DNA of 34,922 nucleotides from an uncultured Prevotellaceae bacterium (GTDB taxonomy: Bacteria; Bacteroidota; Bacteroidia; Bacteroidales; Bacteroidaceae), in NCBI GenBank assembly GCA_900316575.1, contig ONDJ01000023.1:1-34922 (forward strand). Direction: 5' to 3'. Each line of letters begins with the position of its first letter. The stretch's first letter is position 1. The notes beneath the pieces are model-generated. The model did not search any database and was not told the origin of the DNA. It saw nothing but the letters and a program-made list of their open reading frames with translations. The position numbers and the translations under genes were made by a program. Shown piece after piece: positions 8,727 through 16,434 of the stretch.

Positions 8727-8775
8727 AATTGTATGCCCACTACCAACAGCCGCACAGTTTCCCCAAGAATAGAAA

Positions 8776-9447
8776 ATGACCATCCTCTTCGAAGACAACC
8801 ACCTGCTCATCGTCAGCAAACAGCCAGGCGAAATCACTCAAGGCGACAAAACAGGCGACACCACCCTGCTCGACACCGCCAAAGCCTACATCAAAGAAAA
8901 ATACCACAAGCCAGGCGAAGTATTCCTCGGACTGCCCCATCGACTCGACCGCCCCACAAGCGGCATCGTCGTACTCTGTCGCACCAGCAAAGCACTCACG
9001 CGTATGAGTGCCCTCTTTCGCGAAGGAAAAGTCAGCAAAACCTATCACGCCATTGTACCTCGAATACACACCACCGACAACCAGTGGCACCAACTAACCC
9101 ACTATCTCATCCGCAACGAAAAACAAAACAAAAGCTACGCCTATCCCACTCAACGCCAGGGTAGCAAACAAGCCCAACTCAAGTATCACATCATCAGCCA
9201 CAACGACCGCTACACCCTACTTGAAATCCAACTACTCACAGGACGCCACCACCAAATACGCAGCCAACTCGCAGCCATTGGCCTCACCATACGCGGCGAC
9301 CTCAAATACGGCGCACCACGCTCCAATCCCGACGGAAGCATCTGCCTACATGCACGCACCATCTCCTTCACCCATCCCGTTACCCAACAACCCATCAGCC
9401 TCACAGCACCCTATCCTACCCTCCCCCTTTGGCACACCTTCAAATAA
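8776..9447 (+). CDS. RluA-family RNA pseudouridine synthase
   Basis: This 223-residue protein is a single-domain RluA-family pseudouridine synthase without an S4 domain. The catalytic motif is HRLDRPTSGIVVL with Asp58 as the nucleophile. Other family blocks are LFEDNHLLIVSKQPG at the start, TGRHHQIRSQLA (residues about 154-165) and the KYG/LHA blocks near the end. It converts uridine to pseudouridine in rRNA or tRNA. The short S4-less form resembles RluA, RluE/TruC-like and other small members, so the target site cannot be named. It stands alone, with the dispersed-repeat region directly after it. Confidence 0.9.
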   Translation: MTILFEDNHLLIVSKQPGEITQGDKTGDTTLLDTAKAYIKEKYHKPGEVFLGLPHRLDRPTSGIVVLCRTSKALTRMSALFREGKVSKTYHAIVPRIHTTDNQWHQLTHYLIRNEKQNKSYAYPTQRQGSKQAQLKYHIISHNDRYTLLEIQLLTGRHHQIRSQLAAIGLTIRGDLKYGAPRSNPDGSICLHARTISFTHPVTQQPISLTAPYPTLPLWHTFK

Positions 9448-9488
9448 AGAGGTGCTCCATAAATACACGCTCTGCAAATTGCACAAGT

Positions 9489-9563
9489 TGGAAGTGCGGG
9501 CGTCCTCGCCCGCAAGAACACCACCGATGCGACTATTGCAGGTGGGATGTTCGCACCCCACAC
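9489..9563. repeat. Dispersed GC-rich repeat, partial copy
   Basis: GAAGTGCGGGCGTCCTCGCC then CGCAAGAACACCACCGATGC closely matches the first half of the element at 10137-10226, with the GCGGGC/GCCCGC hairpin kept. The second half is replaced by another inverted segment (GGTGGGATGTTCGCACCCC). Confidence 0.65.
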
Positions 9564-9587
9564 GTAAAGGTTCCTGTCGCAGTGCCT

Positions 9588-9615
9588 TAAGAGCGCAGGC
9601 ATCCCGTCTGCTACA
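9588..9615. repeat. Dispersed GC-rich repeat, fragment
   Basis: TTAAGAGCGCAGGCATCCCG followed by TCTGCTACAAG matches the hairpin arm of the neighbouring copies with a few changes. Confidence 0.45.
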
Positions 9616-9693
9616 AGCATTTTATAAAGGTTTTAAATCGCACGCACTAGCACAAAAAGCACGCCTCTTTGTGGATGGTTGCAATCAAACAAT

Positions 9694-9718
9694 CCTATCG
9701 TTGCGGAAACACGATAGG
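9694..9718. other. Perfect 8-bp hairpin
   Basis: CCTATCGT and ACGATAGG are separated by 9 bases. The plus-strand tail CTTCTTTC is only weakly T-rich, so it may or may not be a terminator. Confidence 0.4.
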
Positions 9719-9727
9719 CTTCTTTCG

Positions 9728-9767
9728 CGTGAACACCGTACGAAAATTACGTGAACACCGTACGGTG
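9728..9767. repeat. 22-bp-spaced direct repeat with palindrome
   Basis: CGTGAACACCGTACG occurs at 9728-9742 and again at 9750-9764. The second copy extends into a perfect 12-bp palindrome CACCGTACGGTG (9756-9767). The 22-bp spacing is about two helical turns, as expected for a regulator binding one face, but no target gene is close. Confidence 0.5.
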
Positions 9768-10136
9768 CGCAGCGAAAACATAGGCAACTTCAAGCAAAGA
9801 GGTAACGTTTTTCAAGCGAAAGCCTCTTACTGAACAATAATGCAGCTCCTTTCGGAAAGGTTACGCTTTTGGGATAGGATGAAGTTGACTATGAAGGGGA
9901 ATCATCGTACGCCCCTTATGCTATGCGCTATACCTGCTCACACACAGTAGCCTTGATATACAGAGTCGGTCAGTTTCCTTCTCGGTCTGCCCAACACAGC
10001 ATCTCAAAATCTCTTTGAAACCTCCCTGGCTCTTGTCTAGGCCTTCACAACACTGACGATATCCGTCCCTATATTCTTCTTGCGTAGGAACATGTCGCAA
10101 AAGTTTGCTGAAAACCTAAGTCTCGCTCTGCTTATT

Positions 10137-10226
10137 GCCAAAACTGGGAGCGCAGGCATCCTCGCCTGCAAGAATACCACAGATGCGACTAATGCGGGAG
10201 AAGACGCCCGCTCTCCCAACTTTGGC
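10137..10226. mobile_element. 90-bp MITE-like palindromic element
   Basis: The ends GCCAAAACTGGGAGCG (10137-10152) and CGCTCTCCCAACTTTGGC (10209-10226) are imperfect inverted repeats. Inside are two hairpins: GCAGGC/GCCTGC, and GCGGG/CCCGC. Related pieces occur at 9489, 9588, 24336 and weakly 7208, so this is a dispersed non-coding family. Open frames through these copies are products of the GC-rich repeat, not genes. Confidence 0.6.
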
Positions 10227-10429
10227 GGCGATGGAGTTAAAAAAATACCCCCAAATCATAGTGCTGATTTAGAGGCTAAAGTATAAGTATAAAAAAACAC
10301 TGCTTATCGGAATTTCAGGAGATTGATCATGCTAAATCGCCCAAGTCAAGAAATTCGTCGGACATAACCTCTCGTTGCATCCAACAAACCATATCACACC
10401 AACATAGGTCAGTCCCTATAAACAAGTCC

Positions 10430-11044
10430 TCAACGAATAAAATGCATCGGCTGCCAAGGCTCATACGAAGGTTCTTGAGCAGTTCCCGTACGCAATTGCT
10501 TCAACAAGTAAGCCATGTTCAGACCCAGTGTGCGCATCGTTTGCATACCCTCAGTGTCCAGCGCAGCCTGACCAGGTTCACGCCCATACACAATGTTCCA
10601 ATATTGCGACGTCAGCACAGGCATATTCATCATCTGAAAAGGCATTAGCAGCGATTGCAACGCAGCCGTAGCACCCCCACGACGACAAACCGCCACACCA
10701 GCCGCAGGCTTGCCAGCAAAAGCACTTCCACCGCTAAAAAACATACGCTGCAAGAGCGAAAGCACCGTACCATTCGGTTGACCATAATACACTGGCGTGC
10801 CCACTATCAAACCATCGCATTGACGCATCAACTCCACGGTCTCATTGCAAATATCGTCATTAAACACACATTGCCCTTTCGTCATGCATTGAACACAAGC
10901 AATGCAACCACGAACAGGCTTAGCACCTATCTGAACCAATTCCGTTTCAATTTCAGCAGCTTCAAGCACCTTAGCCACCTCCTTCAGAGCCACAAACGTG
11001 TTGCCCGCCTTGCGCGGACTACCATTGACAAGAAGAACTTTCAT
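10430..11044 (-). CDS. Iron-sulfur flavoprotein / NAD(P)H-dependent FMN reductase family
   Basis: This 204-residue flavodoxin-fold protein has an FMN phosphate-binding loop GSPRKAGNT (residues 8-16) and the TPVYYGQPNG segment contacting the flavin ring. Cysteines 47, 50, 53 and 59 (CIACVQC then GQC) form the compact CX2CX2CX5C pattern of Isf-type iron-sulfur flavoproteins, where it binds a 4Fe-4S cluster. Such proteins move electrons between ferredoxin-like donors and acceptors such as oxygen or peroxide in anaerobes; the exact partner here is unknown. It is monocistronic, with its own promoter about 35 bp upstream (11078-11109). The family call is strong; the cluster is inferred from cysteine spacing. 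Confidence 0.82.
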   Translation of the reverse strand: MKVLLVNGSPRKAGNTFVALKEVAKVLEAAEIETELVQIGAKPVRGCIACVQCMTKGQCVFNDDICNETVELMRQCDGLIVGTPVYYGQPNGTVLSLLQRMFFSGGSAFAGKPAAGVAVCRRGGATAALQSLLMPFQMMNMPVLTSQYWNIVYGREPGQAALDTEGMQTMRTLGLNMAYLLKQLRTGTAQEPSYEPWQPMHFIR

Positions 11045-11077
11045 CGTAAAAAATAATTACCTATAAAACTTTAAAAA

Positions 11078-11109
11078 CAAAAATACAAGGCAAAAATACG
11101 CGTTTCAAA
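11078..11109 (-). promoter_or_regulatory. Promoter of the iron-sulfur flavoprotein gene
   Basis: On the minus strand TTTG (11106-11109), 20 bases, TATTTTTG (11078-11085). A second TATTTTTG box at 11092-11099 overlaps the gap but lacks a well-spaced -33 element. Confidence 0.65.
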
Positions 11110-11168
11110 CCACCAAAAATCCACACAACGCAAAAAAAACAACAAAAACGAAAAAAAAATACAGAAAA

Positions 11169-11200
11169 TTTGCTTGTATTAACAAAACACTCTACTTTTG
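11169..11200 (+). promoter_or_regulatory. Promoter of the glycogen operon
   Basis: TTTG (11169-11172), a 20-base gap and TACTTTTG (11193-11200). The start would be near 11207, giving a long leader of about 184 nt. Confidence 0.7.
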
Positions 11201-11206
11201 AGTTTT

Positions 11207-11390
11207 GAAAAGTGGAGTTGGCAAACACCGTAGCCTAAACTTCACGAAGCTGTCGAAGAAGAAAAAAAACTTAAAGCAAAGATAGTCAGCGACATTAAGA
11301 ACCATTCGCTGACAACATTGCTGCAACCTGCAAACAAGATAACACACAAACAATAAATATCTATTAACACAAACAACATCAATACAGGCT
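11207..11390 (+). other. Long 5' leader of the glycogen operon with hairpin
   Basis: The predicted leader contains a perfect 8-bp hairpin, GTCAGCGA (11285-11292) with TCGCTGAC (11306-11313). No T-run follows, so it is not a simple terminator. The length leaves room for post-transcriptional control, but no known riboswitch is recognisable. Confidence 0.4.
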
Positions 11391-13352
11391 ATGCCCTACT
11401 TACATTTTGACAAGATGCAGATGACCAACCTGCAAGACAGCCTCTTCAAAGAGCTGCTCATCACCAACAGGCAAGGCGCATACTGCTCAACGACACTTGT
11501 AGGATGCAACATCCGCAAGTACCACGGCCTACTTGTCGTGCCGGCACCTGAGATTGACGACGAGCGCCACGTATTGCTCTCCTCGCTCGACGAAACAGTA
11601 ATACAACACGGCGCAGAGTTCAACCTTGGGCTTCATCGCTACCAAGGCGGCCACTACAGCCCAAAGGGCCACAAGTACATCACAGCATTCACCTGGGACA
11701 AAGTACCCACTTGGACCTATCGCATAGGCGGTGTAACCCTGCAAAAAGAAATCGTATTTCGCCGCAAAGGAGGCTTCCAACTACTCGTGCGCTACACCGT
11801 TATAGATGCCCATTCATTAACCACACTACGCCTCCGCCCCATGCTCTCCTTCCGCAGCGTGCGCCATTGGACACACCAAAACAACGTAGCCAACACCGGC
11901 TACGAATCCGTTGACCAAGGCATACGCATGAAGATGTATGCAGGCTACCCCAACCTCTACATGCAAACAAACCAACCCGCCCGCTTCGTTTATGAAGGCG
12001 ACTGGTATCGTGGGTTGGAATATCCCAAAGAAGCCGAGCGCGGCTACTTCGACGTAGAAGACGCCTTCGTACCAGGTTATTTTGAAGTAGAACTCAAAAA
12101 AGGCGAAAGCATCGTATTTAGTGCCGGCACTCAAGAAGCCAAAGCAGCCAAGCTCGAAATGAGCATGGAAGCCGAAAAAGTAGGCCGCGACAGCCGCGAT
12201 AGTTTCTTCCACTGCCTCGTCAACGCTGCCCACCAATTCCGCGTAGAAAAAGACAACGACCTATACATGTTAGCCGGCTTCCACTGGTTCAAAGCACGCG
12301 CACGCGACACCTTTGCAGCATTGCCAGGACTCACACTGGCCATCGGCGAAAAAGAACGCTTCGAACAATACATGGCAACAGCCGAAAAAGCCCTGCGTGA
12401 CTATATCGTAGGCCGTCCCATCAGTGTTGACATCGCAGAAATGGAACAGCCCGATGTATTGCTATGGGCAGTGTGGTGCCTACAACAATACGGGAAATAC
12501 ATCAGTCGCAAAGAATGCTACGAGCGTTACGGCAAGTTGCTCACAGCCATGGTGGACTACATTTGGGAAGGCCGCCACGAAAGTCTCTTCGTACACGACA
12601 ACGGCCTACTCTATGCCAGTGGCGGTCGCGAAAAGCCCATCACATGGATGAACAGCACAGCAGGCGGCAGGCCTATCGTGCCACGTAGCGGCTATATCGT
12701 AGAATTCAACGCCCTATGGTACAACGCCCTCAAATTCTACGAACAAATCCTCACCGAGTTTGGCACAGAAGACGAAAAGATAAAGGCCCGCCAAGCTGGA
12801 AAAGATGCTGAAAAAGTAGGTCAATCCTTCCGCGAAACCTTCCTTAACGAACACGGCTACCTCTTCGACTACGTTGATGGTCAACTTGCCGATTGGAGCG
12901 TACGCCCCAACCAACTCCTGGGCATAGCACTTGACTTCTGCCCCTTAGACCTCCGTCAACGCAAAAGTGTACTCGACATTTGCACCAAAGAACTCGTCAC
13001 CCCCAAGGGCATACGCAGCCTCTCGCCCAAGAGCGGGGGCTACAACCCACTCTACACAGGCTCACAACCACAGCGCGACCAAGCCTACCACCAAGGCACA
13101 GCCTGGCCGTGGCTCACAGGTTTTTACCTTGAAGCCTATCTGCGCGTATATAAAATGAGCGGAGTGAACTACATTGAGCGCCAGCTCATCGGATTTGAAG
13201 AAGAACTCTTCTACCACAGCTTGGGCACCATACCCGAACTCTTCGACGGCAACCCGCCATTCCATGGCCGAGGCGCAGTTTCATTGGCCATGAACGTAAG
13301 CGGCATATTGCGAGCTATACGAATGTTGGAAAAATACCAACGCGAAGAATAA
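11391..13352 (+). CDS. Glycogen debranching enzyme (amylo-alpha-1,6-glucosidase)
   Basis: This 653-residue protein matches the bacterial/archaeal-type debranching enzymes. The N-terminal domain (about 1-230) starts with the family signature NRQGAYCSTTLVGCNIRKYH followed by GLLV. The C-terminal alpha/alpha-toroid domain (about 290-650) includes RPNQLLGIALDF and YHQGTAWPWLTGFYLEAYLR, the usual catalytic-domain blocks. It hydrolyses alpha-1,6 branch points of glycogen in the cytoplasm. It is the first gene of a three-gene unit with a glycosyltransferase (88 bp downstream) and a GH57 protein, all probably read from the promoter at 11169-11200. Length is normal and there is no signal peptide, in keeping with internal glycogen storage. 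Confidence 0.9.
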   Translation: MPYLHFDKMQMTNLQDSLFKELLITNRQGAYCSTTLVGCNIRKYHGLLVVPAPEIDDERHVLLSSLDETVIQHGAEFNLGLHRYQGGHYSPKGHKYITAFTWDKVPTWTYRIGGVTLQKEIVFRRKGGFQLLVRYTVIDAHSLTTLRLRPMLSFRSVRHWTHQNNVANTGYESVDQGIRMKMYAGYPNLYMQTNQPARFVYEGDWYRGLEYPKEAERGYFDVEDAFVPGYFEVELKKGESIVFSAGTQEAKAAKLEMSMEAEKVGRDSRDSFFHCLVNAAHQFRVEKDNDLYMLAGFHWFKARARDTFAALPGLTLAIGEKERFEQYMATAEKALRDYIVGRPISVDIAEMEQPDVLLWAVWCLQQYGKYISRKECYERYGKLLTAMVDYIWEGRHESLFVHDNGLLYASGGREKPITWMNSTAGGRPIVPRSGYIVEFNALWYNALKFYEQILTEFGTEDEKIKARQAGKDAEKVGQSFRETFLNEHGYLFDYVDGQLADWSVRPNQLLGIALDFCPLDLRQRKSVLDICTKELVTPKGIRSLSPKSGGYNPLYTGSQPQRDQAYHQGTAWPWLTGFYLEAYLRVYKMSGVNYIERQLIGFEEELFYHSLGTIPELFDGNPPFHGRGAVSLAMNVSGILRAIRMLEKYQREE

Positions 13353-13440
13353 ACAGCCACCAGCGCCCTTTACTAAAAAAGAATAGCAATAGGCGCACAG
13401 GCCAATCAAGCAACCAAAGAGACACACATAGACCCTACTT

Positions 13441-14718
13441 ATGAAAGTTTTAATGTTCGGGTGGGAGTTTCCACCTCATATCCTCGGCGGTCTGGGCACA
13501 GCCAGCTACGGCATCACAAAAGGCCTTGCAGCCATTCCCGACATGGACATCACATTCTGCATCCCCGCGCCATGGGGAGACGAAGACAAAAGCTTCATGA
13601 ACATCATCGGGATGAGCCAAGTGCCCATCGTATGGAAAGACGTAGACTACCAATACGTGCAAGAACGCATCGGCGACAAAATGACACCAGAGCAATACTT
13701 TGCACTGCGCGACCACATCTACGCCGACTTTAACTATCGGCAGACCGATGACCTCGGCTGCATACAGTTCTCGGGCAAATATCCCGACAACCTCCAAGAC
13801 GAAATCAACAACTATTCCATCGTAGCAGGTGTCATAGCTCGTCAACAAGAATACGACATCATCCACGCCCACGACTGGCTCACCTATCCCGCAGGTATCC
13901 ATGCCAAGCAAGTCAGTGGCAAACCACTCGTCATCCACGTCCATGCCACCGACTTCGACCGTTCACGAGGCAAAGTAAATCCCACCGTCTATGGCATCGA
14001 AAAAGACGGCATGGACCACGCCGACTGTATCATGTGCGTCAGCGAACTCACACGCCAAACAGTCATCAACCACTACCACCAAGACCCCGCCAAGTGCATC
14101 GCCATGCACAACGCCGTCTATCCGCTCGACCCCGAAATCAAAGAATTCGTTGACATCCCCATCGAAAACGAAGCCGAGCGCGACAAAGTAGTAACCTTCC
14201 TCGGACGCATCACCATGCAGAAAGGACCAGAGTACTTCGTTGAAGCAGCAGCCAAAGTTCTCAATCGCACCAAAGGCATCCGTTTCTGCATGGCAGGCAG
14301 CGGCGACAAGATGAACGAGATGATTGACCTAGTTGCCAAGAAAGGCATTGCCGACAAGTTCCACTTCCCAGGCTTCATGAAAGGCCATCAAGTCTTCGAA
14401 GCTTTCCGCGAAAGCTATGTGTACGTCATGCCCAGCGTGAGCGAACCATTTGGTATCAGTCCGCTCGAAGCCATGCAATGCGGCGTACCCAGCATCATCA
14501 GCAAACAAAGCGGATGCGCCGAAATCCTCACCAATTGCGTCAAGACCGACTATTGGGACATTGACGCCATGGCGGATGCCATCTATGCCCTTTGCACTTA
14601 TCACAGCTACCACCACTATCTCAAAGAAGAAGGTCGCAAAGAAGTAGATCAAATCACCTGGGAAAAAGTAGGCGAGCGCATCTACGAAGCCTATAAGCGT
14701 GCACTCGGCTGGCAATAA
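13441..14718 (+). CDS. GT-B glycosyltransferase (glycogen synthase-like)
   Basis: This 425-residue GT-B enzyme starts MKVLMFGWEFPPHILGGLGT, the glycine-rich donor-binding loop of starch/glycogen synthase relatives. The middle has HAHDWLTYPAG and HVHATDFDRSRG, and the C-terminal Rossmann domain has FLGRITMQKGPEYFVEAA and the EX7E motif (Glu335 and Glu343 in SEPFGISPLEAMQCGVPSI). Its size and position between a debranching enzyme and a GH57 protein suggest glycogen elongation or priming from a nucleotide sugar. The same trio occurs in Bacteroides. The donor (UDP- or ADP-glucose) cannot be told. It is 88 bp after the debranching gene and 71 bp before the GH57 gene with no terminator between. Confidence 0.85.
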   Translation: MKVLMFGWEFPPHILGGLGTASYGITKGLAAIPDMDITFCIPAPWGDEDKSFMNIIGMSQVPIVWKDVDYQYVQERIGDKMTPEQYFALRDHIYADFNYRQTDDLGCIQFSGKYPDNLQDEINNYSIVAGVIARQQEYDIIHAHDWLTYPAGIHAKQVSGKPLVIHVHATDFDRSRGKVNPTVYGIEKDGMDHADCIMCVSELTRQTVINHYHQDPAKCIAMHNAVYPLDPEIKEFVDIPIENEAERDKVVTFLGRITMQKGPEYFVEAAAKVLNRTKGIRFCMAGSGDKMNEMIDLVAKKGIADKFHFPGFMKGHQVFEAFRESYVYVMPSVSEPFGISPLEAMQCGVPSIISKQSGCAEILTNCVKTDYWDIDAMADAIYALCTYHSYHHYLKEEGRKEVDQITWEKVGERIYEAYKRALGWQ

Positions 14719-14789
14719 ACCCACACCTCATTTATAGATACCAATTAAAGAATACACAAAAACTCACACATAAGACAACGACAAGAACC

Positions 14790-16319
14790 ATGAAAACCGT
14801 TTGCTTATACTTTGAAATCCATCAGAATATCCATCTGAAACGCTATCGCTTCTTCGACATCGGCACCGACCACTACTACTACGACGACTACGAAAACGAG
14901 CGAAGCATTCAGGAAACAGCCGAGCGTAGCTATGTCCCCGCACTGCAAGCCCTGCTCGAAATGTCGGAACGCTATGGCAGCTATTTCAAGTGCGCCATCA
15001 GTCTCAGCGGAAGTGCCATTGAGCTCCTCGAACGCTATGCGCCCCAAGTGCTTGACCTACTCACCCAACTCAACGAAACAGGTTGTGTAGAATTTCTCGC
15101 CGAACCCTACAGCCACGGTTTCTCGTCAATGACCAACCGCGAAACTTTCCGCGAAGAAGTAAAGCGCCTCTGCAAAAAAATCAAAACCCTCTTCGGCAAA
15201 GAGCCCAAAATCTTCCGCAACAGCTGCCTAATCTACAGCGACGAAATCGGTGCCGAGGTAGCCGACATGGGCTTCAAAGGCATGTTGGCAGAAGGAGCAA
15301 AACACGTATTGGGCTGGAAATCACCCCACTTCGTTTACCACTGCGCACGCAACCCCAAACTCAAGCTACTCCTGCGCGACCACAGCCTCAGTGAAGACAT
15401 CAGTTTCCGCTTCAACGACAGTTCGTGGAGCGAATACCCCCTCTTCGCCGATACCTATGCCAAGTGGATAGCCGACCTGCCCGAAGAGGACCAAGTTGTA
15501 AACATCTTCATGGAGCTTTGCGCCTTAGGCATATTCCAACCCCTTTCAAGCAACATCCTCGAATTCATGAAGTCACTGCCCGAACAGCTCAAAGAACGCG
15601 GCGTAGTCTTCAGCACACCCAGCGAAATTTGCTCCAAGATGAAGAGCACCGGCGAACTCAACGTGCCCTACCCCACGTCATGGGTGGACGAAGAGCGCGA
15701 CCTCTCGCCATGGCTTGGCAACGACATGCAACGCGAAGCTTTAGAAAAGCTCTATAGCGTAGCCGATCGTGTGCGCATCTGCAACGACAAGCGACTCAAA
15801 CAAGACTACGACTACCTCCAGGCCTCCAACAACTTCCGCTTCATGAGCACCAAGGCCAATAGCTATGGCGGTTATCGCGGCATCTACGACTCGCCCTACG
15901 ATGCCTTCACCAACTTCATGAACATTCTCGGCGACTTCAACAGCCGTATCAACAACCTCTATCCCGAGTTCGACAACGAAGAGCTCAACTCCCTACTCAC
16001 CACCATCAAGAACCAAGACGAAGAGCTCGAACGCAAGGATAAGGAAATAGAAAAACTCCAACACCTGCTCGGTCAACTCGAAGAGATGGAAGGCGGATTT
16101 GCAAAAGCCGAAACACCCGCAGCACCAAAGCCTGCAGCAAAAAAAGCCGCGCCAAAGGCAAAGGCAGAACCCAAGGCAAAAGCCGAACCCGCCAAGAAAC
16201 CAGCAGCAAAGAAAGCCGCGCCAAAGGCAAAGGCAGAACCCAAGGCAAAAGCCGAACCCGCCAAGAAACCCGCAGCAAAAAAGACAGCGGCTAAGAAAGC
16301 CACATCAAAAAAGAAATAA
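14790..16319 (+). CDS. GH57 alpha-amylase-like protein with altered catalytic motif and Lys-rich tail
   Basis: This 509-residue protein has a GH57 (beta/alpha)7 domain (about 1-400), starting VCLYFEIHQNIHLKRYRFFD with SHGFSSM and FRNSCLIYSDEIG blocks. The expected nucleophile region is kept (MLAEGAKHVLGW, Glu168). The acid/base motif, which I expect as MDYETFG in the active alpha-amylase group, reads MELCALG here with Glu242 in place of Asp and its neighbours changed. Loss of catalytic residues is reported for Bacteroidetes alpha-amylase-like GH57 proteins, so this may be inactive or altered. After a short coiled coil (about 400-430, DEELERKDKEIEKLQHLLGQ) comes a tail of about 70 residues rich in Lys, Ala and Pro, including two identical 23-residue repeats. 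It is the last gene of the glycogen unit and presumably acts on or binds glycogen. Confidence 0.82.
   Translation: MKTVCLYFEIHQNIHLKRYRFFDIGTDHYYYDDYENERSIQETAERSYVPALQALLEMSERYGSYFKCAISLSGSAIELLERYAPQVLDLLTQLNETGCVEFLAEPYSHGFSSMTNRETFREEVKRLCKKIKTLFGKEPKIFRNSCLIYSDEIGAEVADMGFKGMLAEGAKHVLGWKSPHFVYHCARNPKLKLLLRDHSLSEDISFRFNDSSWSEYPLFADTYAKWIADLPEEDQVVNIFMELCALGIFQPLSSNILEFMKSLPEQLKERGVVFSTPSEICSKMKSTGELNVPYPTSWVDEERDLSPWLGNDMQREALEKLYSVADRVRICNDKRLKQDYDYLQASNNFRFMSTKANSYGGYRGIYDSPYDAFTNFMNILGDFNSRINNLYPEFDNEELNSLLTTIKNQDEELERKDKEIEKLQHLLGQLEEMEGGFAKAETPAAPKPAAKKAAPKAKAEPKAKAEPAKKPAAKKAAPKAKAEPKAKAEPAKKPAAKKTAAKKATSKKK
16143..16280 (+). repeat. Tandem 69-bp repeat in the GH57 tail
   Basis: Two nearly identical 69-bp units encode the 23-residue repeat containing APKAKAEPKAKAEPAKKPAA. 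The period is seen in GCCGCGCCAAAGG at 16146 and again at 16215. In-frame repeats of this kind can expand or contract by slippage. Confidence 0.85.
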
Positions 16320-16358
16320 CACCATTAACAACCTAATCTAATATTCATGGAAGAGGAA

Positions 16359-16396
16359 GGGGCGGCACCGTCAAACAAGGCAGTGTCGTCCCCTTT
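16359..16396 (+). terminator. Probable terminator of the glycogen operon
   Basis: GGGGCGGCAC pairs with GTGTCGTCCCC across a 14-base loop and is followed by TTTC. The T-run is short, so termination may be weak and the endonuclease gene could receive read-through. Confidence 0.6.
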
Positions 16397-16434
16397 CAAA
16401 ACTTTTACACATATAGTCTTATAACAACATTTTT

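Larger units (their letters stand above)
9448..10429. other. Gene-free 980-bp region rich in repeats
   Basis: No supportable gene is present. It holds two copies or fragments of a dispersed GC-rich element (9489-9563, 9588-9615), a hairpin (9694-9718), a 15-bp direct repeat with a palindrome (9728-9767) and a full palindromic element (10137-10226). A minus-strand open stretch ending at 10037 (residues FLRKKNIGTDIVSVVKA before the stop) may be the tail of a decayed gene; I do not recognise it. Confidence 0.6.

Noticed and set aside
9221-9754. Open frame running past the pseudouridine synthase into the repeat region
   Set aside because: It is a shifted frame of the synthase gene followed by the GC-rich dispersed repeat, whose residues (VRASSPARTPPMRLL) are typical of repeat translation, not a protein.
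10080-10286. Small ORFs on both strands across 10037-10286
   Set aside because: They translate the MITE-like element; only the short minus-strand tail before 10037 might be a gene remnant, and it could not be identified.
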